Assembly (NCBI RefSeq): GCF_003813985.1
Contig: NZ_CP033897.1
Coordinates: 1,240,001 to 1,304,000, forward strand
DNA from: Corynebacterium gerontici
Lineage (GTDB): Bacteria > Actinomycetota > Actinomycetes > Mycobacteriales > Mycobacteriaceae
Reading direction: 5' to 3'
DNA: 64,000 nt
Position 1 is the stretch's first letter. Every line of letters begins with the position of its first letter. The notes under the pieces are model-generated. The model ran no database searches and had not been told where the DNA came from. It saw nothing but the letters and a program-made list of their open reading frames with translations. The position numbers were made by a program, and so were the translations under genes. This document shows positions 11,774-20,720 of this stretch, in pieces.

Positions 11774-12418
11774 CTATCCCGCGGCCGCCGAATCGCTTGA
11801 TTGGGGGTCGAAGCGCAACATCCGTTCAACATATTTCGCCAGAACATCCACCTCGAGATTCACTTTCTGGCCCACCTCGAGCACCCCCAGGGTGGTTTCG
11901 TTCAAAGTGGTGGGAATCAAAGAAACCTCGAACCAACCATCCTCATCCAACGTTGATTCTGCGGAAAGAGCACTGACAGTAAGTGACGTGCCGCAGACGG
12001 TGATGGATCCTTTCTCCACCACATAGCGTTTGAGGTTGGGCGGCAAGCTAAATCGCAATACGTCCCAATGCTCCTCCGAATGGCGTTGGAGCAATTCTGC
12101 GGTGCCATCGACATGTCCCTGCACAACATGTCCGCCAAAACGTGCATTTGCCGCCATCGCGCGTTCGAGGTTGAGTCGATCCCCCACGGACTTGTGCCTT
12201 AGCGTGCTGCGCTTGAGCGTTTCTTCCATCACGTCAGCGGTGAAGACCTCACCTGATTCAATCGACGTGACTGTCAGGCACACGCCTTCAACGGCAATTG
12301 AACAACCGTACTCGGCGTCATCAAGCAGACCAGGAGCATGGATGCGCAGGCGAACCGCGCGCTCCAGATTTTCTACAGCAAGAATCTCGCCTTTGGCTTC
12401 AACAATTCCGGTGAACAT
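11774..12418 (-). CDS. ribE: Riboflavin synthase, alpha chain
   Basis: Dismutates two lumazines to riboflavin and the RibH substrate. The protein begins [10 protein letters not shown], the classic N-terminus, and consists of two tandem lumazine-binding beta-barrel repeats (about 1-97 and 98-200). VEGVCLTV is in the first, and the matching [11 protein letters not shown] is in the second. The gene overlaps the 3' end of ribD by 20 bp, so translation is likely coupled. The name ribC is used for the same gene in some Gram-positive annotations. Confidence 0.97.
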   Translation of the reverse strand: MFTGIVEAKGEILAVENLERAVRLRIHAPGLLDDAEYGCSIAVEGVCLTVTSIESGEVFTADVMEETLKRSTLRHKSVGDRLNLERAMAANARFGGHVVQGHVDGTAELLQRHSEEHWDVLRFSLPPNLKRYVVEKGSITVCGTSLTVSALSAESTLDEDGWFEVSLIPTTLNETTLGVLEVGQKVNLEVDVLAKYVERMLRFDPQSSDSAAAG

Positions 12419-13475
12419 CGTCGTGGTTTTTCCTTTTCAGTACGGTGCAAGTATCGGGTTGCAGCATCTGCACCCGCGACATTTCAAACGTCTTGGCGGC
12501 GTCGATTGATTCCCCAAGCATGTCTACGCACTTCTTCCCAGCACCAAGCAATTTTGGAGCCGTGTAGATGTGCAGCTCATCGACCAAATCACTGCGCAGC
12601 ATGCTAGTCAGGAGCCCCGGCCCGCCTTCCACCAGCACATGGCGATGCCCGCGCTGCCAGGAGGTCTGCATGGCGAGGTCAATGTTAGAGAAACGCCAGG
12701 GCGCTTTCAGCGCTAATTCTGCGGGCAGCGGTCGAGTGCCTACGACAACCGGCTGAGGCTGGTGCGGAAGGTCGCGGCCGTTTTCACCGCGGGCGGTCAA
12801 TCGTGGGTTATCGGCAAGGACGGTTCCCGTCCCAACCCAGATCGCGTCGACATTGGCACGCACATCGTGGCTGAACTGGCGTGCCGCGGAGCCGGTGATC
12901 CATTTTGAGCTGCCATCATGTGCCGCGACGAACCCATCAATGGTTTGCGCGACTTTTCCCACGACGTACGGACGCTGCAGGCGTTGGGCAGCTAGCCAGG
13001 GCTCGAGTGCCAGCACCGGCAATTCGATGGCACGTACTTCTACACCAGCATCGCGCAAGCGTTGGGCGCCGCCACCTTCAGCTTCACCCGGATCTTTCTG
13101 GCAAAACCACACCCGTTGAATGCCCGCTCGTTTGATGGCTTCGCTGCACGGCCCGGTTCTTCCGTGGTGGTTACATGGTTCGAGCGTGACCACCATTTCC
13201 GCTCCCCTGGCGTGTTCACCCGCGGCCGCAAGCGCTACGACTTCGGCATGGGGGCCACCAGCCGGTTGTGTACCTCCCACCGAGATCACTTGGCCGTCTT
13301 GATCGAATACTCCGGCGCCCACCGGCGGGTTCGGGCTTGTGGCACCACGCACCTGCTCCCCGGCGCGCAATGCCGCCATGAGGGCGCCGGCTATGTGATC
13401 CGGGACCTTTGCGTGGCGGGCGTGGATGATCTGCTCACCGCCCCACGATCCGAGCGGCAGAGCTAAACGAGTCAC
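12399..13475 (-). CDS. ribD: Bifunctional diaminohydroxyphosphoribosylaminopyrimidine deaminase / 5-amino-6-(5-phosphoribosylamino)uracil reductase
   Basis: Performs the deaminase and reductase steps after GTP cyclohydrolase II. The N-terminal deaminase domain has the zinc and proton-transfer motif GGPHAEVVAL and the cysteine pair in LEPCNHHGRTGPC. The C-terminal domain is the NADPH-dependent reductase (DGFVAAHDGSSKWITG, VLVEGGPGLLTS). The GTG at 13475 begins 3 nt after the rpe stop and lacks a clear ribosome binding site. An internal ATG (MAALRAGEQ) is the other option, but it would remove part of the first deaminase helix, so the N-terminus is uncertain. Confidence 0.95.
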   Translation of the reverse strand: MTRLALPLGSWGGEQIIHARHAKVPDHIAGALMAALRAGEQVRGATSPNPPVGAGVFDQDGQVISVGGTQPAGGPHAEVVALAAAGEHARGAEMVVTLEPCNHHGRTGPCSEAIKRAGIQRVWFCQKDPGEAEGGGAQRLRDAGVEVRAIELPVLALEPWLAAQRLQRPYVVGKVAQTIDGFVAAHDGSSKWITGSAARQFSHDVRANVDAIWVGTGTVLADNPRLTARGENGRDLPHQPQPVVVGTRPLPAELALKAPWRFSNIDLAMQTSWQRGHRHVLVEGGPGLLTSMLRSDLVDELHIYTAPKLLGAGKKCVDMLGESIDAAKTFEMSRVQMLQPDTCTVLKRKNHDDVHRNC

Positions 13476-13478
13476 CGT

Positions 13479-14150
13479 TTAGCTCGCAGCCTGCGCGAGT
13501 CGCCGCAACTCTTCTACTGCGCCAGCCGGATCATCGTTGCCGTAGACGGCTGATCCCGCCACAAAGGCGTCGCAACCAGCCGCGGCTGCCGCTTCGATAG
13601 TTTTGGCACTGATGCCGCCATCGATTTCGATGATTACGTCCAAATCGTGCTCATCGATGTAGGAACGCAAGGTTCTTACTTTTTCGAGTTGCTCGGGCAT
13701 GAAAGACTGACCCCCGAACCCTGGTTCAACGCTCATCACGAGCACCTCATCGAATTCATGCAGGTGCTCAAGCATGGGTTCGATGGGGGTGCCTGGACGC
13801 AGTGAAAACCCAGCCCGCACGCCTTTGCTTCGGAGGTCGCGTGCCAGCGATACTGGATCTTCGGTGGCTTCAATGTGGAAGATGACGCAGGAGGCACCTG
13901 CGTCAATGTAGTGATCCACCCACTGCTCGGGCTTTTCGATCATGAGGTGGACATCCAGTGGCAGCTCTGTAACCCGGGAAACCGCTTTTGTGATGTCTGC
14001 TCCGAAGGACAGATTGGGCACGAAGTGCCCATCCATCACGTCAACGTGAACCCATTCGGCATTCGCAATGGCTTTTACTTGTTCGCCTAGCTGGGTGAAA
14101 TCCGCTGCGAGGATGGATGGGGAAATGATGGGTGCGCGTTGTTCAGCCAT
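13479..14150 (-). CDS. rpe: Ribulose-phosphate 3-epimerase
   Basis: Interconverts ribulose 5-phosphate and xylulose 5-phosphate in the pentose phosphate pathway; ribulose 5-phosphate is also the RibB substrate, which fits its place before the rib genes. The 223-residue TIM barrel shows SPSILAADF, the metal-binding HVDVMDGHFVPNLSFG, HLMIEKPEQW, EPGFGGQSF and EIDGGI. The ribD start follows 3 nt after its stop, indicating an operon. Confidence 0.97.
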   Translation of the reverse strand: MAEQRAPIISPSILAADFTQLGEQVKAIANAEWVHVDVMDGHFVPNLSFGADITKAVSRVTELPLDVHLMIEKPEQWVDHYIDAGASCVIFHIEATEDPVSLARDLRSKGVRAGFSLRPGTPIEPMLEHLHEFDEVLVMSVEPGFGGQSFMPEQLEKVRTLRSYIDEHDLDVIIEIDGGISAKTIEAAAAAGCDAFVAGSAVYGNDDPAGAVEELRRLAQAAS

Positions 14151-14213
14151 GCCCCTCAGTCTAGCGGGACATTTGTGGCACGACTTCGACTAGTGGCTGT
14201 GCACCCAAGGGGC

Positions 14214-15719
14214 TTATTGCCCCTGTTTGCGCAAAACTGCAAAGAACATTGCATCGGTGCCGTGGCGGTGTGGCCACATCTGCACCGAGGGGAAACTACC
14301 GGTGTTTTCCATCCCCGGCACCAGCGCCTTAGCGTCTACTTCCTTAACCATGCCCTCAGCCAATACGGCGTCGACGACCTCGCGGGTTTCGCGCATGTCC
14401 GGTGAGCAAGTGGAATACACCACCACACCCCCGGGACGCACCAGTTCAATGCCGTGGCGCAGCAACTGCAATTGCAGTTTTTGGAGCTCCGGCACGTCGG
14501 ATTCTTGTTTCTTCCATCGCGCTTCCGGTCTTCTCCTGAGCGCTCCGAGTCCGGAGCATGGGGCGTCGATAAGCACTCGATCATAGCTATTTGGAGTGCC
14601 GAAGCTTCGCCCATCGGCCGTGTGCACGGTGACGGGCAGCCCCTCGACTGCGCCGCGCACAAGACCCGCGCGGTGAGAGGAAACCTCCACGGCATCCACA
14701 TGCGCCTGATCGATTCGAGCAAGTGAAGCTATCAGCGCGGCCTTTCCACCGGGGCCAGCGCAAAGATCCAGCCAGCAGCCGGTATCTTGGCCTTCAAGCG
14801 GCGCATTCACCATCGCCCGAGCGATGAGCTGGCTGCCTTCATCTTGGACAGCCGCCATTCCTTGCTGCACTGGCTCGAGTTTGCCCGGGTCGCCGCTAGG
14901 AAGCTTGACTGCATACGGGGAATACTCGCCCATTTCTCCGCCGGTAATTAACGCCAACTCTTCGGCGGTAATTTCTCCTGGGCGTGCCACCAAGTGCACA
15001 CCCGGACGATCCGAATCTGCGGCGAGTGCAGCGGCCAGTTCCTGCTGTTCAGACTGATCAAGCAGCATGGGATCCAACTCCAACGCTTTGCTGAAGCTTC
15101 TGGCAATCCATTCCGGGTGAGCGTGGCGAAATGCCGCGCCCGCCAACGCAGTGTCGGGGCTGAGCTTGGTCAACCATTCTTCGGTGTTGCTTCGTGCAAT
15201 GCTGCGCAGCACGCCATTGACGAAGCCTTTGGCGGACTCGCGCTCCCTCTCTGCAACGATTTTCACGCTCGTGTCCACCGCCGCGTGAGGCTCAACGCGG
15301 GTAAACAGCAATTGATAAGCGCCCAGCCGCATGGCATCGAGCACCTCGGGGCTAATCGAATCAATGCCGTTCGAAGCGAGATGATCGATGACGGTATCCA
15401 GCACTCCTTGGGTTCTGAGCGTGCCGTAAGTCAATTCGGTGGCAAATGCTGCATCGCGGCCGCTGAGCTTTTGCTCCTTCAACAACGCTGGCAAAGCAAT
15501 GTTGGCGTAAGCGCCTTCATCACTGACTCGGCGAAGCACCTCAAACGCCACAGCCCTGGGGGCATCCACACTTCGCATAAGGCCACCGCGCTTAGAAAAT
15601 TCAGCTTTTCGACGTTGCCCCTGCCCCTGCTTGCCCCTGCCTTGATGCTGGGGGTTCGCGCGTTGACCACTTTGTACTTTCGCATTTTTCGTGCGAGATC
15701 GGAATCCGCCTTGGCTCAT
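14214..15719 (-). CDS. rsmB: 16S rRNA (cytosine-5)-methyltransferase RsmB-like
   Basis: SAM-dependent rRNA m5C methyltransferase of the RsmB/Sun/NOP2 family; RsmB of E. coli modifies C967. The 501-residue product has a basic, glutamine-rich N-terminal extension (about 1-45), then a NusB-like RNA-binding domain (about 50-190). The methyltransferase domain contains LDLCAGPGGKAAL, DAPCSGLGALRRRPE (motif IV Cys) and the catalytic Cys in YSTCSP. It overlaps the fmt 3' end by 4 bp (ATGA). The basic extension contains one copy of the repeated 11-mer described in the findings. Confidence 0.93.
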   Translation of the reverse strand: MSQGGFRSRTKNAKVQSGQRANPQHQGRGKQGQGQRRKAEFSKRGGLMRSVDAPRAVAFEVLRRVSDEGAYANIALPALLKEQKLSGRDAAFATELTYGTLRTQGVLDTVIDHLASNGIDSISPEVLDAMRLGAYQLLFTRVEPHAAVDTSVKIVAERERESAKGFVNGVLRSIARSNTEEWLTKLSPDTALAGAAFRHAHPEWIARSFSKALELDPMLLDQSEQQELAAALAADSDRPGVHLVARPGEITAEELALITGGEMGEYSPYAVKLPSGDPGKLEPVQQGMAAVQDEGSQLIARAMVNAPLEGQDTGCWLDLCAGPGGKAALIASLARIDQAHVDAVEVSSHRAGLVRGAVEGLPVTVHTADGRSFGTPNSYDRVLIDAPCSGLGALRRRPEARWKKQESDVPELQKLQLQLLRHGIELVRPGGVVVYSTCSPDMRETREVVDAVLAEGMVKEVDAKALVPGMENTGSFPSVQMWPHRHGTDAMFFAVLRKQGQ

Positions 15720-16663
15720 TGGAACATCTTACTTTCTAGGTCGTGTTGGCCGCGTGCCCAGTCGCGAGCAGGCATGTACTTTTTCCCCGGTGGTTGTACG
15801 TTCCCTAATTGCACAACCCCGTCAGCGGTGCCAACAAGGACCCGCTTTTTTTCCACAAGGATGCAACCTGCAGCGAGTTCTTGCTCAAGCGCTGCGGCAT
15901 CAAGGATGCTGATTGGTCCAAACTTCAAGCGCTGATCATCAAGCATGGCCCAAGCACCGGGTTGAGGCATGAGTGCCCGGATCAGGCGTTCAATCGTGGC
16001 CGCATCCTGATGGAAATCGACGTGAGCTTGCTCCGTGGTGATTTTCCCGGCGTAGCTCGGTTCACCGTCTTGTGGCTGAGGGACAACGAAACCGCGTTCA
16101 AGGCCGTCGAGCACCTCGCAAAGCAAATCCCCGGCTTTGATCGCCAGATGATCCAACAGGCTTTCCGTGGTGGCATCGTTCGGCATCGCCTCAGCATAGG
16201 TTCCAAGGATGGGGCCGGTATCCAAACCCTGCTCGATGCGGAATACCGTCACTCCAGTTTGTGTATCGCCAGCCATAAGCGCCGCTTGCACTGGTGATGC
16301 GCCACGCCAGCGTGGCAAAAGGGAAAAATGCGCGTTCATCCAACCGTGCCGTGGAAGATCTAGCAACTCTGGACCGATGAGGTTACCGTACGCAACCACG
16401 GGAATGCAGTCCGGCTCCAATGCTTCCAAGCGAGCCCGAAGAGCATCGCCTTCCTCGGTGCCTTGACGAATGGTCGATGGGGTGAGCACCTCGATGCCGT
16501 GCTCGAGGGCAAGAGCCTTGACAGGCGATGGATGCAGGTTTCGGCCCCTGCCCTTGCGCGCATCCGGGCGGGTAATGACGGCAGACACCTCGTGTTCACT
16601 TTCAATGAGCGCGGTGAGGGTTGGAACCGCAACTTCGGGAGTGCCGGCGAATACTAGGCGCAT
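15716..16663 (-). CDS. fmt: Methionyl-tRNA formyltransferase
   Basis: Formylates initiator Met-tRNA using 10-formyltetrahydrofolate. The 315-residue product starts with MRLVFAGTPEVAVP. It has the catalytic Asn/His motif in NAHFSLLPRWRGASPVQ and the folate-site Asp in EQGLDTGPI, followed by the C-terminal OB-type domain. It sits 33 bp after def on the same strand, the usual def-fmt pairing, and overlaps rsmB by 4 bp, so def-fmt-rsmB form one translationally linked group. Confidence 0.97.
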   Translation of the reverse strand: MRLVFAGTPEVAVPTLTALIESEHEVSAVITRPDARKGRGRNLHPSPVKALALEHGIEVLTPSTIRQGTEEGDALRARLEALEPDCIPVVAYGNLIGPELLDLPRHGWMNAHFSLLPRWRGASPVQAALMAGDTQTGVTVFRIEQGLDTGPILGTYAEAMPNDATTESLLDHLAIKAGDLLCEVLDGLERGFVVPQPQDGEPSYAGKITTEQAHVDFHQDAATIERLIRALMPQPGAWAMLDDQRLKFGPISILDAAALEQELAAGCILVEKKRVLVGTADGVVQLGNVQPPGKKYMPARDWARGQHDLESKMFQ

Positions 16664-16696
16664 AGGGGTAGCTCTTTCCTTGTAGTGTTCTTAAAT

Positions 16697-17206
16697 TTAT
16701 TGTTGGAACCACTCAGATTGGCGGATCTCGCGCATCGCTTCTTTCCGCAACGCCGGGCTCAGGCGCTTGAGAAATAGCACCCCATCTAGGTGATCATATT
16801 CGTGCTGGATGCAACGAGCGAGCAACCCGGAGGCTACAAGAGACACCGGGTCCCCATGCACGTTGTAACCACGCAACTCGACGGTTTGAGCCCGCTGCAC
16901 ATCTTTCTGGATTTCTGGGATAGAAAGGCAGCCTTCTTGGCCAATCTGGGTGTCCTCGCCAATTGAATGCCACGTGGGGTTGATGATGTGGCCCCGCAAA
17001 CCCCCTTCGGTGTGGGCGGTGTCGTACACGAAGACTCGCTTGAGCACCCCAATCTGGTTGGCAGCCAAACCCACGCCTCCTGCCGCATCCATGGTTTCTA
17101 GCATGTCTTCTACCAGTTGTTCCAAACCGGCATCGTAAACGGTGACGTCCTCGGCTTTGGTGGTCAAGACCGGATCTCCGAAGATGCGGATGTTGCGGAT
17201 AGTCAC
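16697..17206 (-). CDS. def: Peptide deformylase
   Basis: Metalloenzyme removing the formyl group from nascent proteins. The 169-residue product contains all three family motifs: GVGLAANQIG, EGCLSIPE (metal Cys) and QHEYDHLDG (HExxH variant with two metal His and the catalytic Glu). Placed between priA and fmt on the same strand. Confidence 0.97.
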   Translation of the reverse strand: MTIRNIRIFGDPVLTTKAEDVTVYDAGLEQLVEDMLETMDAAGGVGLAANQIGVLKRVFVYDTAHTEGGLRGHIINPTWHSIGEDTQIGQEGCLSIPEIQKDVQRAQTVELRGYNVHGDPVSLVASGLLARCIQHEYDHLDGVLFLKRLSPALRKEAMREIRQSEWFQQ

Positions 17207-17260
17207 AATAAAATTTTTCCTTTAGGGATCTGTTCTAGCTCAATGATCTGGTACTCTAGA

Positions 17261-19282
17261 TTAGCCAACCCGGATCGGGTCAATCTGGATGCGTAATGGC
17301 AAATCATTTTTCCTTGCCTGCTTTTGCACTCTCGCCGCGCGTAATGCCTGGCCAAGATCGTTTCGGCCCTGCAACGGTGTGCGCAACAAGATCCGCTGCG
17401 CAGGCCCGTAAACCTGTTGATCGTATTCGCCGGGCAGGTGAACATCTCTTGGTAAATCCACAGGCCCAAGTATTTCGGTTGCCGGTGGTAGCTGCGCCAG
17501 CTCCAGAAAATCTTCCAGGGCTGCAGCGGGGGCATCAATGGCAGCCATGTGGTATGCGGGCGGGAAGTGCACTTGGCGTCGAAGCTGCAGTTCCCGCGCT
17601 GCCATCCCAACAACGTTCCATAACAAGAGCGCCTGCACTTCGGCCAGGGCATTGTCAGCGGCGATCACGACGGTACCGCCCTGCTCCGCCGGTTTACCAA
17701 GAGCAATCGCCGCAGACCATGTCCTCATAACGTCTTCGGAAGCCCTGAGGTCCTCTCGCCCCAACATCATCCAAGCGTCAAGCAACACCACCGCGCCATA
17801 GCCGCCATCGACCCGTGGCTCCGCGCCGGGCGTAGCAACCACAATTTGCGCCCGGTGCTCAATATGGTCAATCACCCGATTACCACCGGAAACTACTACT
17901 GGTGTGCCCGCGTACGCCCTACCGATTTCTTCTGCCGTGCGCACGCTCCCGCGTTGTTGAGCACGCACACCATGATGTCCACACTGCACACAGGCGAACG
18001 CTGTCTCGGGCCGTCCACACCAACGACACGTTAAAACATTGCCTTGGTGCGCCTGCTGGTCTTGAAAGCTCAATGGACCATTGCAAGCCCGGCAGCGTGC
18101 AGGCGTGCGGCACCGCGCGCAGCTCAGGCCGGGGATGTAGCCCTTTCGTGCTACCTGGACAAGCACTGGGGAGTCACTGTCCAATGCGGTGCGCATCGCT
18201 CGAAAGGCTTTCGCCGGTATACGTCCGCGATAGTTCTGGTGGTCACGTTCGATACTGAAGGCCGAATCTTCAATGGCCTCTATTTGTGGCAGTTTTGCTT
18301 TCAGCACTTCAGGCGGCGCCACAAGATCGTGACACCACCCCGATTCCACCAGCAATTGTGTCTCCGCGGTACGGGCATACCCTGCGATCAACAATGCACA
18401 ATGTTCTTGTGCGGAGCGCGTACTGAGTACTTCCCGCGCGTGATAATAGGGCGCCCGCGGCTCAACCAGGTTTTCATCACCGTCGTCCTCGATCACCGTG
18501 AGGCGAAGATTTTTCACCGGTGCGAACGCCGCGCTACGCGTACCCACCACAATTCTCGCCTGTCCATGCAAGATGGACAGGTAGCGCCGATAACGGGCCT
18601 GTGGACCTTGAGCCGCATTGAGCACCGTGACTTGTTTCGCCCCGACATAGCGGCGCAAAGCCTCCTCCATCGCGTCAACTTCGCGTTGATCAGGCAAGAC
18701 GATTAACACGCCTCCACCTTCGATCGCCACCTTCGTTGCCAGAGCCCCGAGATGATCCATCCAGGGATCACAGGGCAACAATTGCCACGCTGCTCGTGCT
18801 GGCGCCCCTCGGAGAACTGCATCCACGAAGCTCTGACCGTGCCGAAAACTCAACCACCCAGCCAGATCTGGCTCAGCGACCTCGCCAATCGATTCCCACG
18901 AAGCGTGAGTGTCAGATTCTTCCGCCTTTGCGTGACGCGGAGGAACCACGAGTCGAATCAAATCTGAAGTCACGCCCGCGTAGCGAACCGTCAGCGATTC
19001 CACTAGCTCACGGGTTCGTTTCGGGTAGACCACCTCGGGCGAAATGACACGCTCTACCCATGCAAGCTTGCCCTGGTGCTGTTGATGGTCACTCCTGTGC
19101 AACAGTATGGCGTCGACAAGCCTGCCGGAAAACTTAACTCTGAGCCGGACGCCGGGTTTGGCTTCGTGATGCTGTTCGGCAGTAATGAGGTACTCGAATG
19201 CCCGGTCCAGGTGCGAAATACCCAGAAGTGGCAGGACATGTGCCACCGGGTTTTCAGGCGCTGGGGTGCGGGCGTAAGACAT
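17261..19282 (-). CDS. priA: PriA-like primosomal protein N', helicase motifs degenerate
   Basis: Homologue of the replication-restart protein PriA. The 673-residue product keeps the N-terminal 3'-DNA-binding domain (HVLPLLGISHLDRAFEYLI) and the paired zinc-binding cysteines (GLSCARCRTPARCRACNGPL ... CRWCGRPETAFACVQCG, about residues 385-440). It shows no GxGKT Walker A and no DEAH box; the equivalent segment reads VLIVLPDQREVDAMEEAL. Actinobacterial PriA proteins are known to lack these, so it is annotated as a probable non-helicase PriA. TAGAAT ends 6 nt before the ATG, suggesting a possible leaderless transcript. Confidence 0.88.
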   Translation of the reverse strand: MSYARTPAPENPVAHVLPLLGISHLDRAFEYLITAEQHHEAKPGVRLRVKFSGRLVDAILLHRSDHQQHQGKLAWVERVISPEVVYPKRTRELVESLTVRYAGVTSDLIRLVVPPRHAKAEESDTHASWESIGEVAEPDLAGWLSFRHGQSFVDAVLRGAPARAAWQLLPCDPWMDHLGALATKVAIEGGGVLIVLPDQREVDAMEEALRRYVGAKQVTVLNAAQGPQARYRRYLSILHGQARIVVGTRSAAFAPVKNLRLTVIEDDGDENLVEPRAPYYHAREVLSTRSAQEHCALLIAGYARTAETQLLVESGWCHDLVAPPEVLKAKLPQIEAIEDSAFSIERDHQNYRGRIPAKAFRAMRTALDSDSPVLVQVARKGYIPGLSCARCRTPARCRACNGPLSFQDQQAHQGNVLTCRWCGRPETAFACVQCGHHGVRAQQRGSVRTAEEIGRAYAGTPVVVSGGNRVIDHIEHRAQIVVATPGAEPRVDGGYGAVVLLDAWMMLGREDLRASEDVMRTWSAAIALGKPAEQGGTVVIAADNALAEVQALLLWNVVGMAARELQLRRQVHFPPAYHMAAIDAPAAALEDFLELAQLPPATEILGPVDLPRDVHLPGEYDQQVYGPAQRILLRTPLQGRNDLGQALRAARVQKQARKNDLPLRIQIDPIRVG

Positions 19283-19347
19283 GCTGGCATTCTAGCGAAG
19301 TGCCTCCGAGCGGCCGATGTACCAACGGCATGAGCCGGCTTATCCTG

Positions 19348-20580
19348 CTACTGAGCTACTCCCGCCGCGCGCTGCAAAGTCTCGGCGCGATCTGTACGCT
19401 CCCACGGCAAATCCAGGTCATCGCGACCGAAATGACCGTACGCTGCAGTATCGGCGTAGATGGGGCGGAGCAAATCCAATTCGCGAATGATCGCTGCGGG
19501 GCGAAGATCGAATACCTCGAGTACGGCTTGTTGGATGCCTTCATCGTCAAGGCCGTGTTGAGCGGTGCCGAACGTTTCTACGTAGAGGCCGACTGGCTTC
19601 GCCCGCCCGATCGCATAAGCGACTTGAACCTCGGCGCGCTCTGCCAGACCTGCCGCAACGATATTCTTGGCAACCCACCGCATCGCGTAAGCGCCGGAGC
19701 GGTCGACCTTGCTCGGATCCTTGCCGGAAAACGCGCCGCCGCCATGGCGAGCCATACCGCCATAGGTATCCACGATGATCTTGCGGCCGGTCAGGCCCGC
19801 GTCCCCCATGGGGCCACCCACCACGAAGGAACCAGAGGGATTCACCAGTAAGGTGTAATCACTTGCGTTCAAACGCGCAACGACCCCGGAATCCTCGAGC
19901 ACCCAGTCCACCACGTGCTCTTTGATTTGATCTCGCAACCACTCTTGAGTGACCTCGGGATCGTGCTGCGAAGACACCACGACCGTATCGAGCGCTACAG
20001 GGGCACCGGCTTCGTCGTAGGCAAAGGTGACCTGCGTCTTGCCGTCGGGACGAAGATGCTTGACAATGCCTTCCTTGCGCACTTGAGTCAGGCGACGAGC
20101 GAGGCGGTGTGCCAAATCAATAGGCAAAGGCATCAACGTCGGCGTTTCATTGGTGGCGTAACCGAACATCAGGCCCTGGTCACCGGCACCCGCTTGATCT
20201 TCGAGTTCCTCGGACTGACCATCGCGAACCTCTTGGGAAGTATCGACACCCGAACCGATTTCGGCGGATTGCTCGCCGATGCTCACCGATACGCCACAGG
20301 TGGTGCCGTCAAAACCCACATCAGAAGATGTAAATCCGATTTCCCGTAGGCGATCGCGCACCAATCGGGGAATCTCCACATAACCGCTCGTGCGGACCTC
20401 GCCCACGACATGGACCAAACCGGTGGTCGCTACGGTTTCGACGGCCACGCGGGCACCCGGATCTACCGACAGTAAAGCGTCCAGGATGGTGTCAGAAATG
20501 GAATCGCAGATTTTGTCTGGGTGCCCCTCGGTGACCGACTCGCTGGTGAAAAGGCGAAGTTTTGGAGATACAGCGTTCAC
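19348..20580 (-). CDS. metK: S-adenosylmethionine synthetase
   Basis: Makes S-adenosylmethionine from ATP and methionine. The 410-residue product contains the N-terminal GHPDKICD motif, the methionine-binding [16 protein letters not shown] region and the [16 protein letters not shown] phosphate loop. Translation probably starts at the GTG (20580), which has GAAAG upstream. A well-formed promoter with an McbR operator in its spacer lies about 60 bp upstream, indicating repression by the methionine/cysteine regulator McbR as in C. glutamicum. Confidence 0.98.
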   Translation of the reverse strand: MNAVSPKLRLFTSESVTEGHPDKICDSISDTILDALLSVDPGARVAVETVATTGLVHVVGEVRTSGYVEIPRLVRDRLREIGFTSSDVGFDGTTCGVSVSIGEQSAEIGSGVDTSQEVRDGQSEELEDQAGAGDQGLMFGYATNETPTLMPLPIDLAHRLARRLTQVRKEGIVKHLRPDGKTQVTFAYDEAGAPVALDTVVVSSQHDPEVTQEWLRDQIKEHVVDWVLEDSGVVARLNASDYTLLVNPSGSFVVGGPMGDAGLTGRKIIVDTYGGMARHGGGAFSGKDPSKVDRSGAYAMRWVAKNIVAAGLAERAEVQVAYAIGRAKPVGLYVETFGTAQHGLDDEGIQQAVLEVFDLRPAAIIRELDLLRPIYADTAAYGHFGRDDLDLPWERTDRAETLQRAAGVAQ

Positions 20581-20637
20581 GGCGTTGCTTTCTACTAATC
20601 GTCAATTTTACGGGCATTAAGCCCATCGCTTCGCTCC

Positions 20638-20666
20638 AAGATAGACCAAGCTGTCTAATTTTGCAA
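20638..20666 (-). promoter_or_regulatory. metK promoter with McbR operator
   Basis: On the minus strand, -35 TTGCAA (20661-20666) and -10 TATCTT (20638-20643) are 17 bp apart. TAGACAGCTTGGTCTA (20642-20657) fills the spacer and touches the -10. It is a perfect match to the McbR operator TAGAC-N6-GTCTA described for C. glutamicum, where metK is a known McbR target. Occupation would block RNA polymerase. Confidence 0.85.
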
Positions 20667-20720
20667 GCAGCTTAGTCTGGCAAGCCTGCCAAGGTTACAA
20701 AAGCGACAAAACAAAAGCGA

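Noticed and set aside
14151-14213. FMN riboswitch before the riboflavin genes
   Set aside because: Only 63 bp lie between rpe and rsmB, with none of the conserved FMN-element segments; the rib genes are packed within a longer operon.
19300-19366. tRNA-like minus-strand sequence (GGGAGTAGCTCAGTAG ...) at the metK 3' end
   Set aside because: The D-arm does not close, no T-arm or acceptor stem forms, and the first 15 bases are the metK coding end.
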